Below, piece after piece: positions 53,002 through 63,134 of a stretch of DNA of 64,000 nucleotides (position 1 is the first letter of the stretch; the number at the start of each line of letters is the position of its first letter). The notes below the pieces were generated by a model. The model was not told the DNA's origin. It saw only the letters and a program-made list of their open reading frames with translations, and did not search any database. The translations under genes were made by a program, and so were the position numbers. Source of the DNA: Tsukamurella pseudospumae (lineage in GTDB: Bacteria > Actinomycetota > Actinomycetes > Mycobacteriales > Mycobacteriaceae); the NCBI RefSeq assembly GCF_001575205.1, contig NZ_LSRE01000001.1, forward strand, positions 62,001 through 126,000, written 5' to 3'.

Positions 53002-53995
53002 CGAACCCCGAACGCGGGATCGACGTGCGCGTCACCTTCTCCGGTTGCCCGATCGGGGCGGTGTTCCCGACGGTGCCCGACGACGCCCCGGCGCTCGCGC
53101 CGATCGGCTGTGGGGCCGACGGTGTCGGCGACGCCGCCTCGTCGTCCAGCTCACCGTCGAAGACGTCCGAGCCGGCGGCGTTCCGGCGCTTGATCTTCTC
53201 GCGGATCCGGCAGAACTGGATCGACAGCTCGAGCAAGACGGCCAGCGCGAGACCGAGCACCAGCATGGTCAGGGGATCGCCGGACTGTGAGATGAACGCC
53301 GCGACGATGAACATCGACATCAGCAGGCCGCGCCGCCACTTCTTGAGCTTCGCATAGGGAAGGACCCCGACGAGATTGAGCGCGATGATGAAGAGTGGCA
53401 ACTCGAAACTGACGCCGAAGATCGCCATGACGCTGAGAACGAAGCTGAAGTAGTCGGCGCCCTGGAGTGCGGTCACCTGGGTCTCGTTACCCACGGTGAG
53501 CAGGAACCGGAAGGCGTTGGCGATCATGAAGTAGCCGAGGATCGCGCCGCTGAGGAACAGCACGCCGCCCATCGTCACGAAGGCGAGCGTGTAGCGCTTC
53601 TCCTTGCGGTGCAGCGCCGGCACGATGAACGACCAGACCTGGTACAGCCACACCGGGCACGCCAGCAGAACGCCGGTCGCGAACGCGACCTTGACCCGGA
53701 GGTTGAACTGATCGAACACGCCGGTCGCGAGGAGCCGGCATTCGCCGGTTCGCGTGATCTCGGCGCGGGCGGACTCGGGGAGCTCGCAGTACGGTCCGCG
53801 CAGCAGCTCACCGGAGGGCCGGAGCCCCAGCATGCTGTGGTTGTACCAGAAGAACCCGATCACCGCGGCCAGCACGATCGCCAGGAGCGACCACAGGATC
53901 CGCGTGCGGAGCTCGTACAGGTGATCCACGATCGACATCGTGCCGTCGGGATTGACGACGGCACGACGACGACGCGGATCGAACGGGATCTTCAC
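52988..53995 (-). CDS. tatC: Twin-arginine translocase subunit TatC
   Basis: 335 residues with six helices: YELRTRILWSLLAIVLAAVIGFFWYN start, SFIVPALHRKEKRYTLAFVTMGGVLF, FVLSVMAIFGVSFELPLFIIAL. The C-terminal 80 residues are hydrophilic and probably cytoplasmic. TatC binds the twin-arginine signal; substrates in this window include the L,D-transpeptidase and perhaps the Rieske protein. It overlaps the helY start by 14 bases. Confidence 0.95.
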   Translation of the reverse strand: MKIPFDPRRRRAVVNPDGTMSIVDHLYELRTRILWSLLAIVLAAVIGFFWYNHSMLGLRPSGELLRGPYCELPESARAEITRTGECRLLATGVFDQFNLRVKVAFATGVLLACPVWLYQVWSFIVPALHRKEKRYTLAFVTMGGVLFLSGAILGYFMIANAFRFLLTVGNETQVTALQGADYFSFVLSVMAIFGVSFELPLFIIALNLVGVLPYAKLKKWRRGLLMSMFIVAAFISQSGDPLTMLVLGLALAVLLELSIQFCRIREKIKRRNAAGSDVFDGELDDEAASPTPSAPQPIGASAGASSGTVGNTAPIGQPEKVTRTSIPRSGFDDVL

Positions 53996-54013
53996 AAACA
54001 GTGCGGGCTACGG

Positions 54014-54265
54014 CTACGCCGTCTTGCGATCGGTGTCGGACGGCTGAACCGTCTGCACGTCGATCGGCTGCTCGGTGACCTGCGCCTGCGGCTGCTGAGC
54101 GGGGGCCTTCGCGTCGCCCTCGGTCTTCATCTCGTCCATCTCGCTCTTGAAGATGCGCAGCGATCGGCCGAGGCCGCGGGCGGCGTCAGGGAGCTTGCGT
54201 CCACCGAACAGGACCAGCACCACGACCGCGATGACGATCCACGCGGTTGCACTATGCGGAAACAT
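54014..54265 (-). CDS. tatA: Twin-arginine translocase subunit TatA
   Basis: 83 residues; ATG with GAGGCGAC upstream. One helix ([20 protein letters not shown]) then the amphipathic helix [18 protein letters not shown] and a charged tail. [14 protein letters not shown] is the TatA/E hallmark. It forms the pore with TatC, 18 bases downstream. No tatB in the window. Confidence 0.95.
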   Translation of the reverse strand: MFPHSATAWIVIAVVVLVLFGGRKLPDAARGLGRSLRIFKSEMDEMKTEGDAKAPAQQPQAQVTEQPIDVQTVQPSDTDRKTA

Positions 54266-54355
54266 GTCGCCTCAATTCTCTTCCGACTACGTGACAAGAC
54301 TACCGGACCCGCGGCTCGCTGTTCCTGTGCGAACGCTGCGGGCGATGTGTCCGGT

Positions 54356-55330
54356 TCATGAATAGTTGGCGAGCCCCGCGGCCGCGCGGCGCGCGACGGC
54401 GGTCGCCAGCGACTCGGGGCCGCGCACCGTCAGTTCCCCGCCGAAGCTGAGCACGAACCGCACCATCCAGTCCTCCGTCGCGTACTGCATCGTCGCGGCG
54501 ACCGGACCGCCCGCGTCCTCGCTCAGCACGGTGAACGGGTGGTACTCGAGCGCCCAGGCGGCGCCGGGGCCGACCTCGACGGTGGCCGTGGTCAGCTCGT
54601 CGGCCGCGGCACCGTCGAACAGCCCGGCCGCCGGTTCCACGTGCTGCGGCACCGAGGCGGGTTCGTCGAGCTCGTGCACCTCGTCGATCCGGTCGAGGCG
54701 GAACATCCGCAGGCCCTCGCTGGTACGGCACCAGGCCTGTAGGTAGCTGTGGCCGCCGAAGGTGTCGAGGGCGATGGGGTCGACATCGCGCTCCGTGGTG
54801 CTGTCGCGGGTGGCCGAGTAGTAGCGCAGGTGCAGTGCGCGACCGTCACGCAGGGCCCCGCGCACGGTGGCGGCGACGCCCGCCACCGGGCTGTCGGGCT
54901 GGGCGCCGTCGATCGAGGCGACGGTGTCCCGCCCCGCGCCAGCGACCGCCGCCTCGAGTTTGGCGATGGCTCGCAGGACCGCGGCCGGATCGGCGACACC
55001 GGGCGAATCCGCCAGCCCGCGCAGCGCGAGCAGCAGCGACGCCGCCTCGGGGCCGGTCAGCTTGAGCGGGCGGTCGATCTTGGCGCTGAAGCCGATGTCG
55101 ACCCCGGACTCGTCGTAGTCGATCTCGATGAGATCGCCCGGGAACATGCCGGGCAGCCCGCACATCGTGAGCCCGGTCAGGTCCTTGCGCAGCTGGGCGA
55201 CCGTGACACCGAGGTCGGCCGCGGCGCGCTCCAGGTCCGCGTCGGGGTGCGTGCGGAAGTACGGGATCACGTTGAGCCAACGCGCGAGGCGCTGCATCTG
55301 CTTCGTCGGCTGCTTGGACGGTGTGCTCAT
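54356..55330 (-). CDS. pafC: WYL-domain regulator PafC
   Basis: 324 residues. An N-terminal HTH (RLARWLNVIPYFRTHPDADLERAAADLGVTVAQLRKDL layout), then a WYL sensor region with RALHLRYYSATRDSTTERDVDPIAL and YLQAWCRTSEGLRMFRLDRIDEV, and a C-terminal domain. PafC pairs with PafB to activate the LexA-independent DNA-damage response in mycobacteria. ATG overlaps the pafB stop (ATGA). Confidence 0.93.
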   Translation of the reverse strand: MSTPSKQPTKQMQRLARWLNVIPYFRTHPDADLERAAADLGVTVAQLRKDLTGLTMCGLPGMFPGDLIEIDYDESGVDIGFSAKIDRPLKLTGPEAASLLLALRGLADSPGVADPAAVLRAIAKLEAAVAGAGRDTVASIDGAQPDSPVAGVAATVRGALRDGRALHLRYYSATRDSTTERDVDPIALDTFGGHSYLQAWCRTSEGLRMFRLDRIDEVHELDEPASVPQHVEPAAGLFDGAAADELTTATVEVGPGAAWALEYHPFTVLSEDAGGPVAATMQYATEDWMVRFVLSFGGELTVRGPESLATAVARRAAAGLANYS

Positions 55331-56301
55331 CGCGCCGCCGCCAAGGCCGTGAGCCGGTCCACGACGGCGTCGCGCAGCTCCTGCGGTTCGAAGACCACCG
55401 CGTCGGGCCCGAGCCCGGACACCTCCCGGGCAACGGCGTCGACCGAACGCATCTCGACGGTGATCTCGGTGCCGGACCGGCCGCGGAAGTCACCGTCGGC
55501 CTGCGTGGCCGCGAGCCGACGGAGCCCGTCGCCCCGCCCCCGCGCGACCCACAGCCGGGCCGTCCCGACCGGGTCGCGCTCGGCGACGGTGGCCACCACG
55601 TGCGCGTGCAGGTCGAAGCCCTCGGGCGGCCGCACGGTGGCCGCGGCCCCCGTGACGGAGCCGCCCCGGACCCGGCTGAGCTTGAACGTGCGCACGGCGT
55701 CGCGCGCCACGTCGTGCCCGACCGCGTACGCGCTGCCGCGGAACGTGACCACGCCCCACGGGTGCAGCGTGCGGTCGACATAGGGCTGCGCGGGATTGGC
55801 GCGGTGCTCGAAGGTGACCTGGCGCCGCCGGTCGATGCCCTCGAGCATCGCCAGCAACGCGCCCTCGGCACCCCGGTCGGGGGCGATACCCGGGCCCACG
55901 CCCGCGCCGGGCCCGCTGACGTCCATGCCGCCGGCGCGCAGCTTCTGCACCGCGGACTGCGCCGCTGAGGACAGCTCCGGCGACTGCCAGACCGCTGCGG
56001 CGACGGCCACGGCGGTGGCCTCCTCGGGATCGAGGTCGATCTCGCCGAGGGCGTACTCGTCGAACGCGATCCGGTAGCCGGTGGCCGAATTGATCCGGGA
56101 CACCGGTGCCACCTCGATGGGGACGCCGAGTTCCCGCAGGTCCGCCTTGTCACGCTCGAACATCCGCTCGAAGGCCTCGTCGTCGGCGTCCGGGTCGTAC
56201 CCGAAGACGTTCGCCCGGATGTAGTCCCGATCGAGCGGGCGTTGCGTGTACAGAAGGCATATCACCAGGTTGGTGAGACGCTCGATCCGCGAAGTTGCCA
56301 C
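55327..56301 (-). CDS. pafB: WYL-domain regulator PafB
   Basis: 324 residues from GTG 56301. HTH near RIERLTNLVICLLYTQRPLDRDYIRANVFGY, WYL region QVTFEHRANPAQPYVDRTLHPWGVVTFRGSAYAVGHD. Partner of PafC. TAAGAT on the minus strand is six bases before the GTG, so the message is leaderless and separate from pafA, unlike the tight pafABC set in some mycobacteria, because an RCC1-like gene on the other strand lies between. Confidence 0.93.
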   Translation of the reverse strand: MATSRIERLTNLVICLLYTQRPLDRDYIRANVFGYDPDADDEAFERMFERDKADLRELGVPIEVAPVSRINSATGYRIAFDEYALGEIDLDPEEATAVAVAAAVWQSPELSSAAQSAVQKLRAGGMDVSGPGAGVGPGIAPDRGAEGALLAMLEGIDRRRQVTFEHRANPAQPYVDRTLHPWGVVTFRGSAYAVGHDVARDAVRTFKLSRVRGGSVTGAAATVRPPEGFDLHAHVVATVAERDPVGTARLWVARGRGDGLRRLAATQADGDFRGRSGTEITVEMRSVDAVAREVSGLGPDAVVFEPQELRDAVVDRLTALAAAR

Positions 56302-56313
56302 GTGTCGATCTTA
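56302..56313 (-). promoter_or_regulatory. Leaderless promoter of pafBC
   Basis: TAAGAT (56313-56308) then CGACAC and the GTG. A good TANNNT -10 at leaderless distance. Confidence 0.55.
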
Positions 56314-56416
56314 CGTTCTACGTGTCCGATCCGCGCGGATCGACGCGGTGTCGTCCGTTCGGAGGACAGGGGTCGCACTCCCCTATGCTCCACGCATCGT
56401 CGCGAGGAGGCCCGCC

Positions 56417-57883
56417 GTGCAACCCCATTCCGATCCGCTGTTCGGGCGGTACACCGTCGTCGCGCCGCTGGGCCGGCACGCCACCGGTACCAGCAGTCTC
56501 GTCGACGGCCCCGACGGACGCCAGGTGCTCACGGTGCTTCCCGTGGCCGACGGTGCCGCCTTCCTCCGGGACGCCGCCGTCGCAGCGCGACCGAGCGGCA
56601 CCGGCGCGGCACCCGTCCTCGCGTACGGGTTCGCCGACGGTGTCGCCTGGTTCGTCGCACCCGACCCGTCCGGCCGGGACCTGGCCGCCGTTCCCGCCGC
56701 CGACATCCCCGTCGGCGAGATGGTCGGACGCGCCCTCGCAGCGCTCGACGCCGCGAGTGAGGCCGGCGCGCGCCGAACCTCCGGGGTGGGTGGGGGTCCC
56801 GCTCCCGTCCGGCGACGGTGGCCGGTGATCGCGGGAGCCGTCGCCGGAGTGTTCGTCCTCGTCGGGGCTGTCGTCGGGGTGACGGTGGCACGCAGCGGTG
56901 ACTCCGGCGCCGACGGTCCGTCCGGTCCGGTGACGGCGGTCAGCGGGTACGGCGACACCGTCTGCGCGGTCGCCGATGCGCGCCTGTACTGCTTCGGAGG
57001 CAACCGGTCCGCGACGAACGGCGACGGAACCACGACCGCGCGAACGGCACCGGCGATCGTCGCCGGGCTCTCCAGGGTGTCGGACGTCGCGGTCGCTGAT
57101 GGCGTCGTGTGCGCGATCACGGCCGGTGACGTCTACTGCTGGGGTGCGTACTCCTCCGGGTTGGTGCCGGAGCAGACCACGCAGTACACCGGGGCTCGGA
57201 CCCCGGTGAAGGTCACGGGCATCTCGGGTGCGACCCGGATCGCCGTCGCCACCTCCGGCCGCCTCGGATCGACCGCCTGCGCCCTGACGGCGGCGGGCCC
57301 GTACTGCTGGGGCTCCGCGATCTCCTCGACGAAGCCGACCGCGCTGCGCGGGGTGCCGAAGGCGTCCGCGGTCGAGGTCTCCTTCGTCGGGTACGCCGCG
57401 ATCGCCTGCGCCCTCGTCGATGACGCGGTCGAGTGCTGGACGGGCGGAACGGACTTCGACCCGCTCACCGAACCTCCCAGCCGCGTCGCCGGACTGCCTG
57501 CCGTGACGGCTCTGTCGGCGGGCGGCGCCTGCGGGGTCGCCGACGGCCGGGCGTACTGCTGGGAAGGAAACAGTGCGACCATCGCGGCGGTGGCCGCGCC
57601 GTGGGCATCGGGCCGGCGTGGGATCACCGCCGTCGCGAGCGACGGACAGTACGCGACGGCGCACTGCATCGTCGTCGACGGCGCAGTCTCGTGCGCCGGG
57701 AAACCCACGGAGACCGTGGCCGTGGTGTCCGGCCTCGACCGCGTCACCGCGATCACGACGGCCGGCCCCACCTGCGCCGTGGCCGACGGCTACCTGTACT
57801 GCTGGGGCGACCTGGCCTGGCGTACCGGCGGCACCGCCGGTGGTGCGGCGGCGGCCCCGGTACGGATCGAGGTGGCCCGGTAG
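56417..57883 (+). CDS. Membrane protein with degenerate kinase-like head and RCC1-like outer repeats
   Basis: 488 residues from GTG 56417 with GAGGAGG upstream. Residues 1-120 (FGRYTVVAPLGRHATGTSSLVDG) look like the start of a PknB-type kinase but have no catalytic loop. One helix near 138-160 (VIAGAVAGVFVLVGAVVGVTVA) leads outside. Residues 170-480 hold about seven units of the form VCAVADARLYCFGG, VYCWG, PYCWGSA, spaced Cys pairs as in RCC1/BLIP-II propellers. Ligand unknown. It is inserted between pafB and pafA. Confidence 0.7.
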   Translation: MQPHSDPLFGRYTVVAPLGRHATGTSSLVDGPDGRQVLTVLPVADGAAFLRDAAVAARPSGTGAAPVLAYGFADGVAWFVAPDPSGRDLAAVPAADIPVGEMVGRALAALDAASEAGARRTSGVGGGPAPVRRRWPVIAGAVAGVFVLVGAVVGVTVARSGDSGADGPSGPVTAVSGYGDTVCAVADARLYCFGGNRSATNGDGTTTARTAPAIVAGLSRVSDVAVADGVVCAITAGDVYCWGAYSSGLVPEQTTQYTGARTPVKVTGISGATRIAVATSGRLGSTACALTAAGPYCWGSAISSTKPTALRGVPKASAVEVSFVGYAAIACALVDDAVECWTGGTDFDPLTEPPSRVAGLPAVTALSAGGACGVADGRAYCWEGNSATIAAVAAPWASGRRGITAVASDGQYATAHCIVVDGAVSCAGKPTETVAVVSGLDRVTAITTAGPTCAVADGYLYCWGDLAWRTGGTAGGAAAAPVRIEVAR

Positions 57884-57921
57884 GTCGCACGACGACGCCG
57901 CCGGGGCCACATCGGACGCCG

Positions 57922-59280
57922 CTACATCGACGCGATGAGCCGCTCGACCCGCTCGTCGACGCTGCGGAACGGGTCCTTGCACAGCACCGTGCGCTGGGCC
58001 TGGTCGTTGAGCTTGAGGTGCACCCAGTCGACGGTGAAGTCGCGTCCGGCGGCCTGGGCCGCGGTGATGAACTCACCGCGCAACTTGGCACGCGTGGTCT
58101 GCGGCGGGGTCTTGACGGCGGCATCGATCGCCTCGTCCGTGGTCACGCGCGCGGCCATGCCGCGGCGCTGCAGCACGTCGAACACGCCGCGGCCCCGCTT
58201 GATGTCGTGGTACGCGAGATCGAGCTGCGCGATCTTGGGGTCGGACAGCTCCATCGAGTACTTGTCCAGGTAACGCTGGAACAGCTTGCGCTTGATCACC
58301 CAGTCGATCTCGGTGTCCACGCCGGAGAAGTCCTGCGACTCCACCGCGTCGAGCGTGCGGCCCCACAGGTCCACGACCTGCGCGAGCTGCTCGTCGGGCT
58401 CGCGGGTGGCGAGGTACTCGACGGCCTTCCCGTAGTACTCGCGCTGGATGTCCAGCGCGCCGGCCTGCCGCCCACCGGCGAGGCGCACCTCGTGCCGTCC
58501 GGTGGTGTCGTGGCTGACCTCGCGGATCGCGCGGATCGGGTTGTCCAGCGAGAAGTCACGGAACTGGACGCCCGCCTCGATCATCTCCAGCACGAGGTGC
58601 GCGGTGCCCACCTTGAGCATCGTGGTGGTCTCGGACATGTTCGAGTCACCGACGATCACGTGCAGGCGGCGGTACTTCTCGGCGTCTGCGTGCGGCTCAT
58701 CGCGGGTGTTGATGATCGGCCGGCTCCGGGTGGTCGCGCTGGAGACGCCCTCCCAGATGTGCTCGGCCCGCTGGCTCAGGCAGTACGTGGCGTTCTTCGG
58801 CGTGAGCAGCACCTTGCCGGCGCCGCAGATCAGCTGCCGCGTCACCAGGAAGGGCAGCAGCACGTCCGAGATGCGGGAGAACTCGCCCACGCGGCTCACC
58901 AGGAAGTTCTCGTGGCAGCCGTAGGAGTTGCCCGCCGAATCGGTGTTGTTCTTGAACAGGTAGATGTCGCCGCCGATGCCCTCGTCCTGCAGCCGCTGCT
59001 CAGCGTCCAGCAGCAGATCCTCCAGGACCCGTTCCCCCGCCTTGTCGTGCGTGACCAGCTGGAGCACCGAATCGCACTCGGCGGTCGCGTACTCGGGGTG
59101 GCTGCCCACGTCGAGGTAGAGGCGCGAGCCGTTCTGCAGGAAGACGTTCGAGCTGCGTCCCCAGGAGACGACCCGCCGGAACAGGTACCGGGCGATCTCG
59201 TCGGGGCTCAGGCGACGGTGTCCGTGGAAGGTACACGTGACACCGAACTCGGTCTCGATTCCCATGATTCGGCGCTGCAC
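57922..59280 (-). CDS. pafA: Pup-protein ligase PafA
   Basis: 452 residues. [21 protein letters not shown], the glutamine-synthetase-like ATP site ([36 protein letters not shown]), [16 protein letters not shown] and [11 protein letters not shown]. It joins the C-terminal glutamate of Pup to lysines of proteins for the proteasome. The start overlaps the end of the CPBP gene by 73 bases in another frame. Confidence 0.96.
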   Translation of the reverse strand: MQRRIMGIETEFGVTCTFHGHRRLSPDEIARYLFRRVVSWGRSSNVFLQNGSRLYLDVGSHPEYATAECDSVLQLVTHDKAGERVLEDLLLDAEQRLQDEGIGGDIYLFKNNTDSAGNSYGCHENFLVSRVGEFSRISDVLLPFLVTRQLICGAGKVLLTPKNATYCLSQRAEHIWEGVSSATTRSRPIINTRDEPHADAEKYRRLHVIVGDSNMSETTTMLKVGTAHLVLEMIEAGVQFRDFSLDNPIRAIREVSHDTTGRHEVRLAGGRQAGALDIQREYYGKAVEYLATREPDEQLAQVVDLWGRTLDAVESQDFSGVDTEIDWVIKRKLFQRYLDKYSMELSDPKIAQLDLAYHDIKRGRGVFDVLQRRGMAARVTTDEAIDAAVKTPPQTTRAKLRGEFITAAQAAGRDFTVDWVHLKLNDQAQRTVLCKDPFRSVDERVERLIASM

Positions 59281-60149
59281 GGTTCGAACATACCCTCAGG
59301 TCCGCTTTCGCAGTCCGCCCCGCCCGGATCGGAGTGCCGGCGCTCCCGCACCATCACCGCGACGACGATCGGCGCGAGGGCGACCGCCGCCAGCACGAAG
59401 GTCGTCAGCACGTCCGTCGCGGCGACGAACGCACCCAGTGTCGCGGAGAAGACGAGGTTGAATCCGGTGTGTGCGATCGACGTCGTCCAGATCGTTCCCG
59501 AGCCGTACCACAGTGCGCTCCAGATGATCTCGAGCAACACCGACATCACGATCCACATCGGGATGAGCAGGAGGGTCTCGCGCAGGGGCACGTCGAACCC
59601 GAAGTAGCCCACCGACGCCAGCGGCCAGTGCCACGCTCCCCAGATCGCGCCGGTCGTCGCCGCAGCGGCCGTCGGCCGGTTCCGGAACACCGGCAGGTCG
59701 GCGAGCGCGCCCCGCAGATACGCGGTCCAGCCGAACTCCTCGCCGAAGAAGACGGGCGCGAACACCACCATCACGAGAGGCCCGAGCAGGAGCTGCTCCA
59801 GGTGGGGCCCGGCACCGTCGGGCGGGACCGAGATGACGCCCGTCGCGAAGCCGACCGGCAGGGCGACGGCCAACAGCACGAACGGGACCGCCAGCGCGAG
59901 GAGGTACCAGCGCCACCGCTCCCGTAGGCGCGGCCGCAGCCCCGCGTCGGCGAAGCCCTGCCGGGTGATCCACACCCGCACCACGAACGCCGCGAGAGCG
60001 GGCAGGAACGCGGCGGTGATCAGCTGGATCACCGGGTCGTTGAGCGGATGCCCGAGTGCGTAGGCGATCACCCACAGACCCCACGAGGGCAGGAAGGTCA
60101 GGGCCAGGAACCACGGGATGCCGCGCCGGTGCACGGAGGTTTCGTTCAT
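59208..60149 (-). CDS. CPBP-family intramembrane metalloprotease in the proteasome locus
   Basis: 313 residues from ATG 60149. Eight or so helices with the CPBP motifs [25 protein letters not shown] and AHTGFNLVF, which give the zinc-binding Glu and His residues. The last 45 residues after the final helix are hydrophilic and their codons overlap the pafA start by 73 bases. The strand and spacing (70 bases after prcA) suggest one transcript with prcBA and pafA. Substrate unknown. Confidence 0.85.
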   Translation of the reverse strand: MNETSVHRRGIPWFLALTFLPSWGLWVIAYALGHPLNDPVIQLITAAFLPALAAFVVRVWITRQGFADAGLRPRLRERWRWYLLALAVPFVLLAVALPVGFATGVISVPPDGAGPHLEQLLLGPLVMVVFAPVFFGEEFGWTAYLRGALADLPVFRNRPTAAAATTGAIWGAWHWPLASVGYFGFDVPLRETLLLIPMWIVMSVLLEIIWSALWYGSGTIWTTSIAHTGFNLVFSATLGAFVAATDVLTTFVLAAVALAPIVVAVMVRERRHSDPGGADCESGPEGMFEPCSAESWESRPSSVSRVPSTDTVA

Positions 60150-60219
60150 GCCTCCAGTCCACCCGAACGACGGTCCGCGGTCACGGGCCCGGGAGCCCGA
60201 CCTCGCGGTGGTGCCGGCA

Positions 60220-60936
60220 CTACCCCAGCAGCTGCGCGACCCGCTCGTCGGACAGGCGCTTGAACGCACGACGGGGTCGGGTGTGGTCGAGGATCGCGAC
60301 CTCCAGCTCCCCCGCCTCGAAGGTCTTCGGTTCCGCGGTCGATGAGGCGGACGAGCCGTTCGACGGTGCCGGGGCGCCGAGCGCCTTCGCCGCGAGGCCG
60401 AACGCTGCGGCGAGGTCCAGGCCGTCCTGGTAGCCCTCGGTGAGGACAGGCGTGATCGACTCCGTCTGGCCGCCCATGACCACGAACTGCTTCTCATCGC
60501 CGACGGAACCGTCGTAACCCACGCGGTAGAGCCGCGACGCGGCGTTGTCCGGCGTGCCGACCTCGGCCACGCACAGCTCCACCTCGTAGGGCTTGGCCTG
60601 TTCGGTGAAGACCGTGCCCAACGTGGACGCGTACGCGTTGGTCAGCGACCACCCGGTGACATCGCGCCGCGAGTACTGGTACCCGCGGGTGTCGGCGAAC
60701 TGGATGCCCGCGCGCCGCAGGGACTCGAACTCGTTGTACTTGCCCACCGCGGCGAAGCCGATGCGGTCGTAGATCTCGCTGATCTTGTTGAGCGAGCTCG
60801 GATTGTCGGCCACGAACAGCACGCCGTCCGCGTACTTGAGCACGACGACGCTCCGGCCGCGGGCGATGCCCTTGCGGGCCAGCTCCGAGCGATCGCGCAT
60901 GATCTGCTCGGCGGACGCGTAGTACGGGAAGGTCAT
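60220..60936 (-). CDS. prcA: Proteasome subunit alpha PrcA
   Basis: 238 residues. [64 protein letters not shown] and [14 protein letters not shown] are the actinobacterial alpha pattern. The C-terminal region is Ser/Ala-rich with a final helix. Seven PrcA form each outer ring of the 20S core that gates entry by Mpa. ATG overlaps the prcB stop (ATGA). Confidence 0.96.
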   Translation of the reverse strand: MTFPYYASAEQIMRDRSELARKGIARGRSVVVLKYADGVLFVADNPSSLNKISEIYDRIGFAAVGKYNEFESLRRAGIQFADTRGYQYSRRDVTGWSLTNAYASTLGTVFTEQAKPYEVELCVAEVGTPDNAASRLYRVGYDGSVGDEKQFVVMGGQTESITPVLTEGYQDGLDLAAAFGLAAKALGAPAPSNGSSASSTAEPKTFEAGELEVAILDHTRPRRAFKRLSDERVAQLLG

Positions 60937-61706
60937 GCCTGCGCCCCTCTCGCCGCGATGACGCGGTCCGTCGCGGCTGCCACGTCCGCCTCGGCGACCT
61001 CGACGGCACCGTCGGAGGTGATGACGACGGACGTCGGGTACAGCTTGCGGAGTACGTCCGGACCGCCGGTGGCGGTGTCGTCGTCGGCGGCGTCGAAGAG
61101 GGCCTCCGCGGCCACGTCGAGCGCACCGTCGGCGTCGAGACCCTGCCGGAAACGCTTCTTGATGGACGACTTCGCCCAGGCCGAACCCGAGCCGATGGAG
61201 TGGTAGCCCACCTCGTCGTGCCAGTCGCCCGTCACGTCGTAGGAGACGATCCGACCGCGTGCCTCCGCCTCGTCGAATCCGACGAGCAGTGGCACGGCCG
61301 CCAGGCCCTGGAGAGCCGCACCGAAGTTGCTGCGCACCATGCCCGCGAGCCGATTCGCCTTGCCCTCGAAGGTGAGCGGGACGCCCTCGATCTTCTCGTA
61401 GTGCTCGAGCTCCACCGTGAACAGTTTGACGATCTGCTTCGCGATGCCCGCGGTGCCGGCGATGCCGACCGCGGTCAGCTCGTCGGTGACGAAGGTCTTG
61501 ACGATGTCGCGCTGCGCGATGAGGTTGCCCATCGTGGCACGGCGATCACCTGCGAGCAGCACGCCGCCGTCGAAGGCGACCGCCACGATCGTGGTGCCGT
61601 GCGGCACGTCCGCGGGGCCCTCGGAGATGCGGAAGGCCAACGCCTCCGGGGCCACCTCGGCCAGATGCTGGACGAAGGAGGATCGCGCGCCGCTCAGCGG
61701 CGTCAC
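60933..61706 (-). CDS. prcB: Proteasome subunit beta PrcB
   Basis: 257 residues; a propeptide ends at [23 protein letters not shown], leaving Thr38 as the nucleophile, with the Lys-equivalent and Ser/Asp sites in [17 protein letters not shown]. The GTG overlaps the pup stop (GTGA), so Pup and the beta subunit are translated together. Forms the inner catalytic rings. Confidence 0.97.
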   Translation of the reverse strand: MTPLSGARSSFVQHLAEVAPEALAFRISEGPADVPHGTTIVAVAFDGGVLLAGDRRATMGNLIAQRDIVKTFVTDELTAVGIAGTAGIAKQIVKLFTVELEHYEKIEGVPLTFEGKANRLAGMVRSNFGAALQGLAAVPLLVGFDEAEARGRIVSYDVTGDWHDEVGYHSIGSGSAWAKSSIKKRFRQGLDADGALDVAAEALFDAADDDTATGGPDVLRKLYPTSVVITSDGAVEVAEADVAAATDRVIAARGAQA

Positions 61707-61897
61707 TGGCCGCCCTTCTGGACGTACGCGCGCACGAAGTCCTCGGCGTTCTCCTCGAGCACGTCGTCGATCTCGTCGAGGAGATCGTCGGTCTCGTCGG
61801 TCAGCTTCTCGATGCGCTCCTGGCCGGCTCCCGACGGTGCACCCGCGAGGTCCTCGTCGTCTCCGCCGCCGCCACGCTTGACCTGCTCCTGCGCCAT
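61703..61897 (-). CDS. pup: Prokaryotic ubiquitin-like protein Pup
   Basis: 64 residues; ATG with AGGAGG before it. Disordered Gly/Asp N-terminus, a helix ([30 protein letters not shown]) that binds the ATPase coiled coils, and the C-terminal GGQ, whose Gln must be deamidated by Dop before ligation. The dop gene is not in the window. First gene of pup-prcB-prcA. Confidence 0.97.
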   Translation of the reverse strand: MAQEQVKRGGGGDDEDLAGAPSGAGQERIEKLTDETDDLLDEIDDVLEENAEDFVRAYVQKGGQ

Positions 61898-61970
61898 CTC
61901 GCTGCCTCCTTAGCGACCATCCCGGGCCGCATGACCCGATGTTCCAACCCTACCGGCCTACACTGCTCCC

Positions 61971-62357
61971 GTGGATCCGTACACGCCGCCCGGCATGCCC
62001 GAACCGGTGCTCGTCAGCATCGGCGACATTCATTGCACCCGCACCCAGGTCATCACGCCCGCGGGAACCTTTCCGATCACGGGCGCGCAGTGGACCGTGA
62101 CCGACCACAGTGTGCACACCCGCACCACGCCCACCTGGGCGATCGTCCTCGCGATCGTCGGCGCGTTCGTCGTCTGCCTGTTCTCGCTCTTCTTCCTGCT
62201 CGCGAAGGAGGACCAAACTCAGGGATTCGTGCAGGTCAGCGTGTTCGGCCCGGAGGGCCGTTCGTTCACGACCAGCGTCCCGGTGTACTCGCCCTTCGCC
62301 GTGCAGGACGTGTTCGGGCGCGTCAACTACGCCCGGAACCTCAGCATCGGCATGTAG
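61971..62357 (+). CDS. Small single-pass membrane protein, 128 aa
   Basis: From GTG 61971; TACACT (61959-61964) is six bases before it, a leaderless start. The N-terminal half (VSIGDIHCTRTQVITPAGTFPITGAQWTVTD) is a beta-rich domain, one helix (TWAIVLAIVGAFVVCLFSLFFLL) follows, and the outer part has short strands. A family common in Mycobacteriales with no known role. Divergent from pup. Confidence 0.72.
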   Translation: MDPYTPPGMPEPVLVSIGDIHCTRTQVITPAGTFPITGAQWTVTDHSVHTRTTPTWAIVLAIVGAFVVCLFSLFFLLAKEDQTQGFVQVSVFGPEGRSFTTSVPVYSPFAVQDVFGRVNYARNLSIGM

Positions 62358-62384
62358 CCCCGACGGTCCGCCGGAGTTCGGCCG

Positions 62385-63134
62385 CTACTGAAGGATGCGG
62401 GCGACGGTACGCCGGATGCGCCGTGGGCGGGGCGTGCTGCCGACGGGACAGACGACCTCGATGAGGGTGCGATCGTCGAGACGGATGACCCAGTGGTGCT
62501 CAACGATGATCGCCTCCGCATTGATCGTCGTGTGCGTGATCGACGCGAGCCGTTCGATCGGAATCGGTTCGGACGCTCCCCCGATGCCCACTCCCGACTC
62601 GTCGATCCACCAGATCACCCTCCCGGCGGACTTCCACATCGCGATCGGGATCGGACCGAAGAACGCCGTCACGACCGCGGCGAAGCCGGCTGCCATGACC
62701 ACCATCCCTGGCGACCCCACCTCCACCGGCAGGAAGGCCGCGGAGATCACCACGAACGCGACACCGGCATCGAGAAGAGCGAGCGCAGCGGCTGCGACGA
62801 AGAAAGGAATCCCGATCCGCCCGCGGACGGCCAACGCTGTCGGCGGCGGTTCCGGCGGAACACTGGGCGCATCGATCGGAACCACGATGTCCGCTGCCGC
62901 GAACCAGACGGCGGCGCCGGCGATCCCGCTGGCGATGCCGAAGGCTACCCGTCCGAGCTCCCAGCCGTCGACGGTGTTCGCCTCTGCGATGAGGATTCCG
63001 CCACCGAGCACCAGCAGCGCGGCACCGATACGGAAGAACCAGAACCGAACGAACTTCCGTCCATCGATTCGCGGTGCCGGTGGCACGTACCCGAACGACT
63101 GCTCCGGCCGGTCCGCCCTGTGGCGCGCGCTCAC
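62385..63134 (-). CDS. Membrane protein with a C-terminal copy of a shared 65-residue domain
   Basis: 249 residues from a GTG that overlaps the upstream stop (GTGA). Four helices between residues 30 and 165, then a domain with IERLASITHTTINAEAIIVEHHWVIRLDDRTLIEVVCPVG... that resembles the repeat in the next gene (HRWTISFDDRPPVTVRYPAG). It may be a bacterial PH-like domain. Function unknown. Confidence 0.65.
   Translation of the reverse strand: MSARHRADRPEQSFGYVPPAPRIDGRKFVRFWFFRIGAALLVLGGGILIAEANTVDGWELGRVAFGIASGIAGAAVWFAAADIVVPIDAPSVPPEPPPTALAVRGRIGIPFFVAAAALALLDAGVAFVVISAAFLPVEVGSPGMVVMAAGFAAVVTAFFGPIPIAMWKSAGRVIWWIDESGVGIGGASEPIPIERLASITHTTINAEAIIVEHHWVIRLDDRTLIEVVCPVGSTPRPRRIRRTVARILQ

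Noticed and set aside
50164-53193. 1009-residue plus-strand open frame opposite helY
   Set aside because: Antisense shadow of helY with a composition dominated by Arg, Ala, Asp and Gly.
57433-59607. 724-residue plus-strand open frame opposite pafA
   Set aside because: Antisense shadow; pafA matches its family from end to end.
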